Assembly (NCBI GenBank): GCA_029012165.1
Contig: JAQXLO010000235.1
Span: 1 to 15,178 of the forward strand
Direction of reading: 5' to 3'
Length of the DNA stretch: 15,178 nucleotides
From: Oscillospiraceae bacterium
GTDB lineage: Bacteria > Bacillota > Clostridia > Oscillospirales > Acutalibacteraceae
Part shown: one piece after another, positions 1 to 9,710 of the stretch
Position numbering within the stretch: position 1 is the stretch's first letter
Layout of the letters: the number at the start of each line of letters is the position of its first letter
The notes under the pieces: generated by a model
Databases searched by the model: none
The model's input: only the letters and a program-made list of their open reading frames with translations
Told to the model about the DNA's origin: nothing
Translations under genes and position numbers: made by a program

Positions 1-1115
1 CGGTCGTTTCCCATTCGGCGGGCAATCCTGCGCCGGACGCCTTTGCCGTCAAACAGATCAGCGAGATCTGCGCCGACATTTTTGCGACACGTCCCATCGA
101 CGCCCTGCAGTACAGTGTAACGGAGGGATACCCGCAGCTGCGGACTTTCGTCAAAGAGTATATGCTCTCCAGACACAATATCGGTCGTGCTTTTGACGAC
201 ATCCTGATCACCTCCGGTGCTCAGCAGATCATGGAGCTTTCCGCAAAATGTCTTTGCAACGAAGGTGATGTAATCATTTGCGAGGATCCAAGCTTTATCG
301 GGTCGCTGAATTGTTTTCGCAGTCTGGGCGCAAAACTCAAGGGCGTGCCCATTGAGCCGGATGGGATGTCTATGCAGGCGCTGGAAAAGGTTCTTGCCGA
401 AACGCCGAATGCACGGTTTATTTACACCATCCCCAATTTCCAGAATCCCACCGGCATCACCATGTCCTTGGAAAAGCGCAAACAGCTGTATGCCCTTGCC
501 AAGCAGTACGGCGTGCTGATCGTGGAGGACAACCCCTACGGCGATTTGCGCTATCAGGGGGAAAGCCTGCCGAGCATCAAATCCTTTGACGAGGACGGAC
601 TGGTGATCTACAGCGGCAGCTTTTCCAAAGTCATCGCCCCGGGACTTCGTGTCGGGTATTGCATCGCACCGGCGGAGATCATGAAAAAAATGGTCGTTGC
701 GAAACAGGGGGAGGATGTACATACCAATATTCTTTGTCAAATGATCTGCTACGAATTTTTGACAAAGTACGACTTTGACGAAAACCTCGCAAATTTGCGC
801 ACGCTTTATAAAAAGAAAGCAGCCTTTGCGATGGAGCTTTTGGATCGGTATGTTGTTCCCCACGGAATCACATATCACCCGACCCAAGGCGGCTTGTTTA
901 TCTGGTGCACGCTGCCAGAGAGTGTGGATATGTCGTGGTTCTGCACGGCGGCTGTGCGGGATCACAAGGTGGCGATCGTTCCCGGCAGCACATTCCTTTG
1001 CGATGAAAGCGGCACCAGCCACTGCTTCCGAATCAATTTCTCCACCCCTTCGGACGAAAAACTGGAAGAAGGGATCAAAAGACTGGGCAAATTTGCGGCT
1101 GAAGTACTCGGTTAA
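1..1115 (+). CDS. PLP-dependent aminotransferase (class I/II fold), 5' end outside window
   Basis: The reading frame is open from base 3, upstream of the first ATG at 162, so the gene starts before the window. 370 residues are visible; family members are about 395-400 residues, so roughly 30 are missing. The family transfers amino groups between an amino acid and a 2-oxo acid in the cytoplasm. Visible motifs in order: a GNPAPDAF segment and ALQYSVTEGYPQLR near the visible start, TSGAQQIMEL, the PNFQNPTG loop, the VEDNPYGDLRY segment with the PLP-ring aspartate, and SGSFSKVIAPGLRVGY, whose lysine (codon 627-629) should form the PLP Schiff base. A late FRINFSTP arginine probably binds the substrate carboxylate. 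The N-terminal sequence resembles stand-alone enzymes of the LysN/2-aminoadipate type rather than a GntR-MocR fusion, although the true N-terminus is not seen. The substrate cannot be assigned. Confidence 0.93.
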   Translation, partial: VVSHSAGNPAPDAFAVKQISEICADIFATRPIDALQYSVTEGYPQLRTFVKEYMLSRHNIGRAFDDILITSGAQQIMELSAKCLCNEGDVIICEDPSFIGSLNCFRSLGAKLKGVPIEPDGMSMQALEKVLAETPNARFIYTIPNFQNPTGITMSLEKRKQLYALAKQYGVLIVEDNPYGDLRYQGESLPSIKSFDEDGLVIYSGSFSKVIAPGLRVGYCIAPAEIMKKMVVAKQGEDVHTNILCQMICYEFLTKYDFDENLANLRTLYKKKAAFAMELLDRYVVPHGITYHPTQGGLFIWCTLPESVDMSWFCTAAVRDHKVAIVPGSTFLCDESGTSHCFRINFSTPSDEKLEEGIKRLGKFAAEVLG

Positions 1116-1158
1116 TTGTAACGGAAATATTTAGCGGATTTTGCAGAAAATTTTGCTT

Positions 1159-1164
1159 GGAGGG
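1159..1164 (+). promoter_or_regulatory. Ribosome binding site deciding a TTG start
   Basis: GGAGGG lies 6 nt before a TTG at 1171, which is ideal spacing. The frame is open further upstream to a TTG at 1141, but that has no such site, and the first ATG at 1180 is 15 nt from it. The 55-nt gap after the aminotransferase stop (1116-1170) shows no convincing promoter and no terminator hairpin with a T-run, so read-through from the upstream gene is possible. Confidence 0.75.
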
Positions 1165-1170
1165 TTTAAA

Positions 1171-4100
1171 TTGAAACAGATGAAAACAGCGAGAGTCCTT
1201 TCTGTACTCATGGCTCTGATCCTTCTGGTTCAGACAATGGGCGCATCCTTCTCCGCTTTTGCTGTCGTCAACACCGTTACGGGTGACGTGATCGGGAACA
1301 AAGATTTTACGATCACCAACCCTTACGCAGATGTGGACTGGGACACATGGTACCAGTACAAGGGCACGACGCATGTCCATACCCACACCAGTGACGGCAG
1401 CGAAGACATCAACGAGATGATCGAGAAATATTATGAACTCGGCTATGAGGTGATGGCCATTACAGACCACGGTACGGTCAACTACGGCTGGACCAAGAGT
1501 CCCAGTCGTCACTCCATGTTTTCCTACCAGTGGTTCGTTCACAGCGACCCCACGGGTATCAAACAGGCACGATACGACGAAATAACCACGGGCGTCGGTC
1601 GCGAGAACGGTATCGGCATGATCGAGGTTCCCCTTGGCATCGAGCTGAACGGTGCATCTACGCAGAAGGTGCATATCAACAGTTTCTTTGCAGATGCCGG
1701 TGACGGCGATATGGAGACCGGCTCCACATGGCCGTCCTCTGCCATCGCAAAAGTACAGAAGGTGACCGATGAAAGCAACGGCGCCGTGGAGGGCGTTTGC
1801 CACATCAACCATGTCGGCGAATGGTCCGGCGGCAACGGGGATAAGCTCGGCACCTATACACCGGACTTCGTCAATCGTTTTGCCCAGATTTTCAGAGACT
1901 ACAGTGTTCTGGTCGGTATGGAGCTTGTCAATACCGCCGACGGCCGTACCCGTAACGACCGCTATCTGTATGACGAAGTGCTGAAGGTGCTTGCCCCCGA
2001 GGGAAAGAACGTTCACGGCTTCTGCTCGGACGACGCCCACGAATTCAGTGACTGCAACAGAAACGCAAACTATTTTATCATGCCCGAACAAACGTGGCAA
2101 AACGTGCGAACAAGCATGAAAACGGGCGCCTTCTTTGCCTGCTCCAAGTTCTCCAAGACCCCGGACGAATTGGGCGACGGTTTTGAAGGTACCGGCGATT
2201 ACCCGCGCATTCAGCGCATCACCGTCGATCAGGAAAAGGATCAGATCATCTTTGAATGCACAAAGGCTGACAAGATCAAGCTGGTTGCAGACGGCGAAGT
2301 CATCGAGTACTACAAGGCAGATGAGGATGGAGATACCATCACCTTCGACTTGAATGCCTATGAGAACAAGATCAACAGCTATGTGCGTGTGTACCTGACC
2401 GGTCCCGGCGGTATCTGCTATGTGCAGCCGTTCCTGCTGACCTCTGTCTCGACCAGCACCTGTTCCGTAAAGTTTAATCTCCCCGGTGAAAACGCAACGT
2501 TTGTGCTCAAGGATTCCGCCGGAAATATTGTGCAGCCGGTGAATTCTGACTATACATACGTTTTAACTCCCGGCACATACAAGTATACTTCGACCAGATT
2601 CGGTTTTGTCGATGCGGTGGATGTTCCCTTCACACTGACACAGGCGCAGTATGACGCCGGCGAAAAAATTGTGGTGGATATTGAACTGGAAAAGGACAAC
2701 TCTCTGGGTCTGACCTATTTCTATGTCCCGGAAACGATTTACCTCAATGTAAACAATGCAAAGACGTTCCAGTATTACATCGACCGCGCCAACGAAATAG
2801 ACGGCAAGCCGAATGCTTCTGCGACCAAAACGACAGGTAATATTTTCTTCTACCGTGAGGATGCGGAGAGTGTTACCGTGTCTGCGGAGGTCTATTCCGG
2901 ACCGACGCTTTCCGGCATCCGCTTCAACAACGGCGCACAGACCCTTTCCGTTTCTGCTTCCGGATCAACCTTGTCCACGCAGATCACCTACGGCGCTTTT
3001 TCAGAAATTTTGACTTCGGACGCCGTGATCAAGTGGACGGCGTCCTACCGTGTTGCCGGTGCAACACTGAAGTCCTATGCCTACTCCTACGTTTACAAGC
3101 CGCTCTTCGGTATGAACTCCACCTTGGCGGCCGGCGGTCAGGCCAAGACCTCCAACACCTTCCCCGGCTGGAACCACTCGACGATGCACGTTACGGGCAC
3201 CGTTTGGTTTGCAGGCGTACATTCTGTTTCCGGCGGCTCCGTAAGCTACCTGTTCCCGTACTATGGCACAGGCAGTACAACGATTTCCGGCTCCGGAACA
3301 GGCGGCATCAGTCAGTCCGGCGTCGGTATGTCCATTGGTTCAGAGCAGAGCAGCGGCGGCAGTGTCAACAAGACAGTTTCCGGCAGCACCGGCTACCTGA
3401 CCATTGATACGAGCCGTGTGAGCAACTTCAACCAAATTCCCTATCTCGCCATGGGCTTGGACGTCAACAACGCGGTGCAGTGTACAGGTGAGAGTGCCAA
3501 TGATCAGCAAAACTATATGAAATTCGGCGGAACAACGGTTTATGAGCAGTACATAGACAGACTAAATGACTACAGCGGACAGAGGCTGTATCTTGCGGAT
3601 AACGCCTCCCCTGTCCAAGTGAACCATGCGGTCAACACAGGGGAAACATCCATCGAGATCTCCGGCCGTATTTCCGGCGCAAAGGAGGACAGAAATGACT
3701 CCATAACGGGCGTAATGACTCTCAAAGTGACGTATGTCAATAAAGATTTGCTGCGTACCTATATCAACAACGAAATTAACCGCAGCTACCAGTCCGGCGA
3801 ATTTACCAGCCAATCCAACTTCAACGCCTACATGGAACAGCTCACCAGCGCCTACATCGTGCTGGGCAATCCTGCCGCTACACCGGATGCGGTACTGAAT
3901 GCGTGCCAGGGCATTGTGAACGCCACATCCGGAGATAAGCTTACACGCAAAACGAGCACCCTCACCGTGTACCACAAGTATACCACCGGTCAGGAGATCA
4001 GCCACGAAACCATCGACTATACGTTGGGCACAAAACTTGTGACGGAAAAGTTGAGCCTTGAGGGCAGTGTATACATGGGCTGGGCTGCGTTCGCCAATGA

Positions 4101-7100
4101 AAAGTCGTATTACACAGGCGACTCAAGCGGCGTGGAGGTGTATACCTTTGCCGAAGATATGTACATTGAATTCAGCTATAAGCCCAACGTGTACAACGTG
4201 ACGTTTGATACCTTGGGCGGCAGCTTGGATGCAGTTGCCCGCTTTACCGTTTTGTACGATACGGTGTTAAGCGTGCCGACTGCAGCGCCGCAAAAAACGG
4301 GCTTTACCTTCAACAACTGGATCTTGGACCGTGATAATCAGGCCTACAATCCCGGTGATTCCATTGTTTACCGATTTACCGAAGATGCAACCTTCACGGC
4401 CAACTACACCGCAAACAACTACAACATTTCCTTCGATTTGAACGGCGGCGATACGTCGTATGTGCCGGATTCCATTCTTGAAAATGTGATTCCTTTCGGT
4501 GACTCCTATACACTGCCGCAGCAGTTCCCGGATGCGGAGGATCCCACCAGAGAATATCCCACCCGCACGGGCTACCTGTTCCACGGCTGGTATCTGGACG
4601 CATCGGATAAGGTTTATTCGGCCGGTGCAACGCTGGCATGGCTTTTCGCAAGCGACGGCACCTTTGTCGCACAGTGGGAGCCGATTCAGTATACGGTAGC
4701 TTTTGCCGGCGGTGACGGTGCAGAGGGTAAGCAGGACTCTTTCTCCGTCAGCTATGACGTCACATTCACCTTGCCGGAATTCGGCGGATTCAAAAAAACC
4801 GGCTACGATCAGGTGGGTTGGCTGCTGAACGGACAGAGATACTATCCCGGCATGACGCTGAAAAATGTCTGCACCGAAGATGATGGTACCGCAACCTTTG
4901 AGGCGGAGTGGAGTAACCTTTCCTACATCATTTCCTTTGATACGGGCACAAGCGACATTACCTACCCGGATATGCGTGTGGAATATCTGTCCAAATACGG
5001 CAATCTTCCCGTACTGTCTCGACCGGGCTATGAATTTGAAGGATGGTATCTGAGCGGCTCCGATGTGCCGATCACCGCAGATACCGTGGTCACCACCGAC
5101 GGCAACCATACTCTGTATGCCCGCTGGTCACTTGCGCAGTATACGGTCAACTTCGATACCGGATTCACGGCGGTCTGCAAACCGATCACCGTAACCTATT
5201 CCGAGTCGTATGGCACATTGCCCACTTTGAGCAGAACCGGCTATACCTTTGACGGCTGGTACTATGGGCAGAATCTGATCACTGAGTCCACCACGGTTTC
5301 CACGACGACCGACCATACCCTGAGTGCAAAATGGACGATCAAGACGGTGCATGTGCACCTTGTTCCCAACTATGCGGGTGCCGTTGTATCGGATTTCGAT
5401 ATTGACTACAATCAGCCTTACGGCGACAATCTGCCCGAGCTTACCCGGGAGGATTATTGGTTCCTCGGCTGGTATTTGGGCGATACCAAGGTCACGGCAC
5501 AGACGCTGGTTTCTGTGGAAACGGATCACGAACTGCAAGCCGGATGGGAACAGTTCAAGCACGTTACCGTGACATTCGACGCTGTCAGCGATACCAAGGA
5601 TGTCATTGTCGGCGAAGTTTACGGCGCACTGCCGCAGGCCGAAAAAGAGGGCTACACATTTGTCGGCTGGACATACGCCGGCAACGAGATCACCGAATCC
5701 TCGATCGTCTCCACGGAAACATCCCATCAGCTTGTGGCAGCATTCCAAGCGAATACATACACTGTGCATTATGAAACCGGTTTCTCCGACTTGGCGATTC
5801 GCAGCAAGAGCGTGACCTTTGATGCGCCGTATGGCACGCTCCCAGCACCTACCTACAGCGGATATTCCTTCGTCGGCTGGCAGCTGAATGGTTCGACCGT
5901 TACGGCGGAAACTGCAGTCAAGACTGCTGCCGAACACACACTGATTGCTGTTTGGGACGCCAACACATACACAGTATCTTTCTCCACCGGTTTTGACGAT
6001 GTCACCTGTAATCCGATCTTTGTCACCTACGATCAGCCCTACGCCGGTTTGCCCACGCCGCAAAAGGAAGGCTACGTTTTCAGCGGCTGGACGTATATTT
6101 CCAGACCGGTAACGGAAAGCACTATCGTTTCGGTTTCTTCGGATCATACCCTGACCGCAAAGTGGAGCAACGCTTCCTATACCGTTTCCTTTGATACCAA
6201 GGGCGGTTCCGAATGTGCACCCATTACGGTCGTGTATAATTCCATCTACAGTACGCTGCCTGTCTCCACAAAGAAAGGCTATTTGCTTTCCTACTGGACA
6301 TACAACGGCTCTCCCGTCTATGCAGACACCGTGGTAACTGCCACCGAAGATCACATTTTAGAAGCGGTTTGGAGTGCACAGTCCTACGAAGTCATCTTTG
6401 ACAGCGACGGCGGCGACATCTGCCCCAATATCGTGGTCACCTACGGTGAGCAGTACGGCACGCTGCCGGTGCCCTCCAGATCCGGCTATGCCTTTGTCGG
6501 CTGGCTCTTGAACGATGAACTGGTCACGGAGGAGACCATCGTTACCATCGCCTCTGTCCATACGCTCACCGCAAGCTGGAGCGCATTACCCACCTACACA
6601 GTCAGCTTTGACTGCAACGGCGGTACATCGGAGAGCGGCGAAGAGATCGAACCCAAAAAAGTCACCTATCAAATGCCCTACGGCGCATTGGAGTCTCCTG
6701 TGCGTGATGGCTATATCTTCGCCAACTGGAGCTATCAGTCCGCAGTGATCACGGCGAGCAGCACTGTCGAAGTGAATGCCGATCATACGCTTGTTGCCCA
6801 GTGGACACCCGTTTCCAACAATGTCCGCCTGAACGCTGCAAACGGAACGGAGGTCACCACGATCTATGTGGACAGTGATGCTAAATACGGAGAAGCATTG
6901 ACAACACCCACCCGCACAGGATACACATTCGCCGGCTGGTATTATGGCGAAACACTGGTGGATCAGCAGTCAACCATTGCTGTAAATTCCAACCATACGC
7001 TTACCGCACACTGGACGCCCATCTCCGTGATCGTATCCTTCGATCCCGGCGAGGATGCCACTGTCAGTACCTCCACCATCGCAATTGACTACGATGCTTT

Positions 7101-9594
7101 CTATAGATTCCCCGAAACGCCGGTCAAGATTGGCTTCCAGTTTGTCGGCTGGTATGACGACCAGGATAAACTGGTCACGACTTCGGTGCAGATGAAACGC
7201 ACTGAGGCACACACCCTGACTGCACACTGGACAGAGGGCACCACTTATACCATCACCTTCGATTCCAACGGTGGTACAGCCTGCGATCCCATGGAAGTCG
7301 CAGAGGGCGAGGCGTTCTTTGAGAAACTGCCCGTGCCGCAGAAATACGGCTACAACTTCAGCTACTGGTACATCGACTACCTTGGCGCTTTGTCCGGCCG
7401 AATCACCAGCGATGCTATTGCACAGGAGCCGTTGAATCTGGTTGCGCAGTACACTGCGGTACGTTTTGCCGTTACCTTTGACTACGCCGACGGTCGTCCG
7501 CTGTACACAAAGAATGTGGCATATAAGGGCAAATACAACTTTACCAATGATGAGAATGAAACTCCGACCAGAGCGGGCTACGTCTTTGACGGTTGGTATC
7601 TGGACGATACGCAGATTCTCAGCACGACCGTGGTTTCCACTATTGAGCCGCACACCTTGACGGCACACTGGAGTGCCAGTACCTACATCGTCAACTTTGA
7701 AGCCTATAACAGTTTGTCCTACGACCCGGTGCAGGTCACCTTCGGTCAGCCGTACACAAACCTGCCTGTACCTACACTGAAGGACTACAAGTTCCTCGGC
7801 TGGTGCGCATCGGAAGTGGCTGCGGACGAGTCTGAGCTGATTACAAACAGCACGATCGTTTCCATCGACACCGATCACAAGCTGTATGCACAGTGGAAAG
7901 CGAATGTCTATATTACCGTTCAGTTCGACTCTGCCGGAGGCTCCGATGTGGAGAGTACCGTTCTCATCGCAGAAGATCCCTACGGCACACTGCCGACCCC
8001 GACCAAAGTCGGTTACCGATTCAGCGGATGGTATTTGGATTCCGCAAAAATTACCCAAGACAGCATTGTCGGTTCCGAAAACCACACCTTGGTTGCGCAT
8101 TGGTCAGCCAACGCCTACAAGGTCTCCTTTAATTCGGACGGAGGCGGAACATTTGAAGATGCAACCGTTGTTTTTGGCAGTGTCTATGGTTCCGCACTCC
8201 CGACACCGAGCAAGGAAAAATACAAGTTCCTCGGCTGGGTGAATGAAAATGACGAATATGTGGATGAAGACACCATCGTCACAACGGCCGCAGACCATAC
8301 GCTGACGGCGCAGTGGGAAGAGATCATCATTTACTACAGCGTTACATGGATGATCGGTGAAACCAAGACCGTTGATTCCTATCGAGCCGGTCAGACGATC
8401 CTTCCGCCCGAGATCCCGGCCAAGACCGGCTATACTGTGTGCTGGGATGAAACGGTGCCGACGGTGATGCCGGAGCAGAATCTCTATTTCGAGGCTGTGT
8501 ATTCGGCGATCGTTTGCAGCATCACTTACTCCGGCGTGGATAACACGGACTCCCTGCCGGCGACACACGTCTACAACACCAAGACGACGATTCCGAATCT
8601 CTCCAAGAAGGGATATGATTTCCTCGGCTGGAGGATCAACGGCGGCGAATTGCAGACCGATGTCACCCTTGCCGAAACAGACTACCTGTCGGATATCACG
8701 ATGGAGGCCTGCTGGCAGGTGCACACATTCCCCATCACGATCGCCACATCCCTCGGCGGATTCGTCAAGCTGTATGACAGCGATGGGAATTATCTGCCGA
8801 TAACCGCCGGTTCCCGAGTGATCGAATACGGCACACGCATTCTTGTAAAGCCGGTATCCATCTGCGGCAGTGAGCTGAAGGAATTGTACATGACGGACGC
8901 AAACGGTACCCGTACAGCGCTGAACGGAGACTACTGGATCACCGTTACCGGAGAGTTTACCATTACGGCGATTTATGCGGATTCTTCGCAGGTCAATACC
9001 GTTCGTGTCGTCAACGGCAGAGTCAACGCCAGACAGGCGGCCTATATCCCGATGTATGGCACGGTCACCGTCTGTGCGGATGAGATTATGGACGGCAAGC
9101 GATTTGCCTACTGGGCCATTGACACAGAAGACGGCGAAGTGTTCAGCTATGAAAAGGACTGCACGTTTATCTGCGTATCCGATCTTAAGCTGGTTGCCGT
9201 TTATAGCGCCGATGCTGTGACACAGCAGGCCAATATCGTCACGGTTAAAGCTTCTGCATCGCATCTCACCGAGGTCAATGATCTTAATTCTCTGTCGTAC
9301 TACGGCTACGTTGTTCTGCCGGAGGATTGCACGCTGGTCGAGGCCGGACTGCTGCTGACCAACGCAGACCCCGCAGCCTTGACAACGGATGGATTTGTTC
9401 TTGGCGCAGATCATGTGATTGCACTCAATGCCGCCACAGTGAACGATCACGGTTTGTTGAAGGTTACTGTAAACCGTGTCGCCGATGAACAGACGAGAAC
9501 TGGACGTTTCTATCTCAAGTACATCCAAAACGGCGTCACCTACACCATTTACAGCGACAACTGGTCCACTTTAACCACCCCCACAGCAGCATAA
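1171..9594 (+). CDS. Giant secreted PHP-domain metallohydrolase with InlB-type B-repeat array
   Basis: 2807 residues from the TTG at 1171. Residues 1-32 form a signal peptide: basic start, hydrophobic core (VLMALILLV), cleavage probably after SAFA. Residues about 55-420 match a PHP metallohydrolase of the CehA/McbA kind: HVH (H68, H70) then SDG, ITDHG (D99, H100), GIELNG (E158), HINH (H211, H214) and CSDDAH (D288, H290), so the metal-binding set looks complete. PHP enzymes hydrolyse phosphoesters or related bonds; the substrate here is unknown. Residues about 430-510 look like a small beta domain. About 515-855 is beta-rich and Ser/Gly-rich around 700-743, with no family recognised. About 857-925 is a helical FIVAR-like segment. 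About 1008-2515 is a run of some 21 B-repeats. The final approximately 290 residues include a divergent B-repeat-like segment. There is no LPXTG, S-layer homology or dockerin motif, so the mode of attachment, if any, is unclear. A role at the cell surface is inferred. Confidence 0.9.
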   Translation: MKQMKTARVLSVLMALILLVQTMGASFSAFAVVNTVTGDVIGNKDFTITNPYADVDWDTWYQYKGTTHVHTHTSDGSEDINEMIEKYYELGYEVMAITDHGTVNYGWTKSPSRHSMFSYQWFVHSDPTGIKQARYDEITTGVGRENGIGMIEVPLGIELNGASTQKVHINSFFADAGDGDMETGSTWPSSAIAKVQKVTDESNGAVEGVCHINHVGEWSGGNGDKLGTYTPDFVNRFAQIFRDYSVLVGMELVNTADGRTRNDRYLYDEVLKVLAPEGKNVHGFCSDDAHEFSDCNRNANYFIMPEQTWQNVRTSMKTGAFFACSKFSKTPDELGDGFEGTGDYPRIQRITVDQEKDQIIFECTKADKIKLVADGEVIEYYKADEDGDTITFDLNAYENKINSYVRVYLTGPGGICYVQPFLLTSVSTSTCSVKFNLPGENATFVLKDSAGNIVQPVNSDYTYVLTPGTYKYTSTRFGFVDAVDVPFTLTQAQYDAGEKIVVDIELEKDNSLGLTYFYVPETIYLNVNNAKTFQYYIDRANEIDGKPNASATKTTGNIFFYREDAESVTVSAEVYSGPTLSGIRFNNGAQTLSVSASGSTLSTQITYGAFSEILTSDAVIKWTASYRVAGATLKSYAYSYVYKPLFGMNSTLAAGGQAKTSNTFPGWNHSTMHVTGTVWFAGVHSVSGGSVSYLFPYYGTGSTTISGSGTGGISQSGVGMSIGSEQSSGGSVNKTVSGSTGYLTIDTSRVSNFNQIPYLAMGLDVNNAVQCTGESANDQQNYMKFGGTTVYEQYIDRLNDYSGQRLYLADNASPVQVNHAVNTGETSIEISGRISGAKEDRNDSITGVMTLKVTYVNKDLLRTYINNEINRSYQSGEFTSQSNFNAYMEQLTSAYIVLGNPAATPDAVLNACQGIVNATSGDKLTRKTSTLTVYHKYTTGQEISHETIDYTLGTKLVTEKLSLEGSVYMGWAAFANEKSYYTGDSSGVEVYTFAEDMYIEFSYKPNVYNVTFDTLGGSLDAVARFTVLYDTVLSVPTAAPQKTGFTFNNWILDRDNQAYNPGDSIVYRFTEDATFTANYTANNYNISFDLNGGDTSYVPDSILENVIPFGDSYTLPQQFPDAEDPTREYPTRTGYLFHGWYLDASDKVYSAGATLAWLFASDGTFVAQWEPIQYTVAFAGGDGAEGKQDSFSVSYDVTFTLPEFGGFKKTGYDQVGWLLNGQRYYPGMTLKNVCTEDDGTATFEAEWSNLSYIISFDTGTSDITYPDMRVEYLSKYGNLPVLSRPGYEFEGWYLSGSDVPITADTVVTTDGNHTLYARWSLAQYTVNFDTGFTAVCKPITVTYSESYGTLPTLSRTGYTFDGWYYGQNLITESTTVSTTTDHTLSAKWTIKTVHVHLVPNYAGAVVSDFDIDYNQPYGDNLPELTREDYWFLGWYLGDTKVTAQTLVSVETDHELQAGWEQFKHVTVTFDAVSDTKDVIVGEVYGALPQAEKEGYTFVGWTYAGNEITESSIVSTETSHQLVAAFQANTYTVHYETGFSDLAIRSKSVTFDAPYGTLPAPTYSGYSFVGWQLNGSTVTAETAVKTAAEHTLIAVWDANTYTVSFSTGFDDVTCNPIFVTYDQPYAGLPTPQKEGYVFSGWTYISRPVTESTIVSVSSDHTLTAKWSNASYTVSFDTKGGSECAPITVVYNSIYSTLPVSTKKGYLLSYWTYNGSPVYADTVVTATEDHILEAVWSAQSYEVIFDSDGGDICPNIVVTYGEQYGTLPVPSRSGYAFVGWLLNDELVTEETIVTIASVHTLTASWSALPTYTVSFDCNGGTSESGEEIEPKKVTYQMPYGALESPVRDGYIFANWSYQSAVITASSTVEVNADHTLVAQWTPVSNNVRLNAANGTEVTTIYVDSDAKYGEALTTPTRTGYTFAGWYYGETLVDQQSTIAVNSNHTLTAHWTPISVIVSFDPGEDATVSTSTIAIDYDAFYRFPETPVKIGFQFVGWYDDQDKLVTTSVQMKRTEAHTLTAHWTEGTTYTITFDSNGGTACDPMEVAEGEAFFEKLPVPQKYGYNFSYWYIDYLGALSGRITSDAIAQEPLNLVAQYTAVRFAVTFDYADGRPLYTKNVAYKGKYNFTNDENETPTRAGYVFDGWYLDDTQILSTTVVSTIEPHTLTAHWSASTYIVNFEAYNSLSYDPVQVTFGQPYTNLPVPTLKDYKFLGWCASEVAADESELITNSTIVSIDTDHKLYAQWKANVYITVQFDSAGGSDVESTVLIAEDPYGTLPTPTKVGYRFSGWYLDSAKITQDSIVGSENHTLVAHWSANAYKVSFNSDGGGTFEDATVVFGSVYGSALPTPSKEKYKFLGWVNENDEYVDEDTIVTTAADHTLTAQWEEIIIYYSVTWMIGETKTVDSYRAGQTILPPEIPAKTGYTVCWDETVPTVMPEQNLYFEAVYSAIVCSITYSGVDNTDSLPATHVYNTKTTIPNLSKKGYDFLGWRINGGELQTDVTLAETDYLSDITMEACWQVHTFPITIATSLGGFVKLYDSDGNYLPITAGSRVIEYGTRILVKPVSICGSELKELYMTDANGTRTALNGDYWITVTGEFTITAIYADSSQVNTVRVVNGRVNARQAAYIPMYGTVTVCADEIMDGKRFAYWAIDTEDGEVFSYEKDCTFICVSDLKLVAVYSADAVTQQANIVTVKASASHLTEVNDLNSLSYYGYVVLPEDCTLVEAGLLLTNADPAALTTDGFVLGADHVIALNAATVNDHGLLKVTVNRVADEQTRTGRFYLKYIQNGVTYTIYSDNWSTLTTPTAA
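4192..8724 (+). repeat. Array of about 21 protein B-repeats (Listeria-Bacteroides type)
   Basis: This lies within the giant gene, residues about 1008-2515. Each unit is about 65-90 residues with the pattern YTVSFD, a turn, a VTYxxxYGTLP strand, a GYxFxGWY core and an ending such as DHTLTAQW. The first three units are longer and have the ordinary ending (ATFTANY, GTFVAQW). The next sixteen nearly all carry a histidine before the final strand. The last two are degenerate. Units differ clearly from one another at the DNA level, so this is an old, diverged array rather than a recent expansion. In known proteins, B-repeats are stalk or adhesion modules with a ubiquitin-like fold. Confidence 0.9.
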
Positions 9595-9601
9595 AACAGT
9601 T

Positions 9602-9634
9602 ACAGCCTGTTCCTCAAAAGGGAACAGGCTGTTT
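9602..9634 (+). terminator. Likely terminator of the giant gene
   Basis: A perfect 12-bp stem, ACAGCCTGTTCC (9602-9613) with GGAACAGGCTGT (9621-9632), with a 7-nt loop, 7 nt after the stop codon. The T-run is short (TTT), so termination may be partial, but position and stem strength fit an intrinsic terminator. Confidence 0.75.
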
Positions 9635-9638
9635 CAGA

Positions 9639-9700
9639 CTGTCGATAAAGGCGCCCGAGCGCACACAAGACACTTTAAGAAAAGTCGGAAGCATCGACAG
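9639..9700. repeat. Separated 8-bp inverted repeat
   Basis: CTGTCGAT (9639-9646) and ATCGACAG (9693-9700) are exact reverse complements enclosing 46 nt, which contains a small GCGC/GCGC hairpin at 9651-9662. It is the second palindromic unit of the 9602-9961 cluster. Function unknown. Confidence 0.5.
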
Positions 9701-9710
9701 ACCATACAAA

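Noticed and set aside
5128..9528. Long minus-strand reading frames opposite the giant gene (5128-6354, 6970-8100, 8104-9528; also 1075-2100 and 4267-5109)
   Set aside because: They mirror the sense B-repeat and PHP coding sequence. Their products show low-complexity, repeat-like patterns fixed by sense codon use, without recognisable domains, while the sense strand gives a signal peptide and clear domains.
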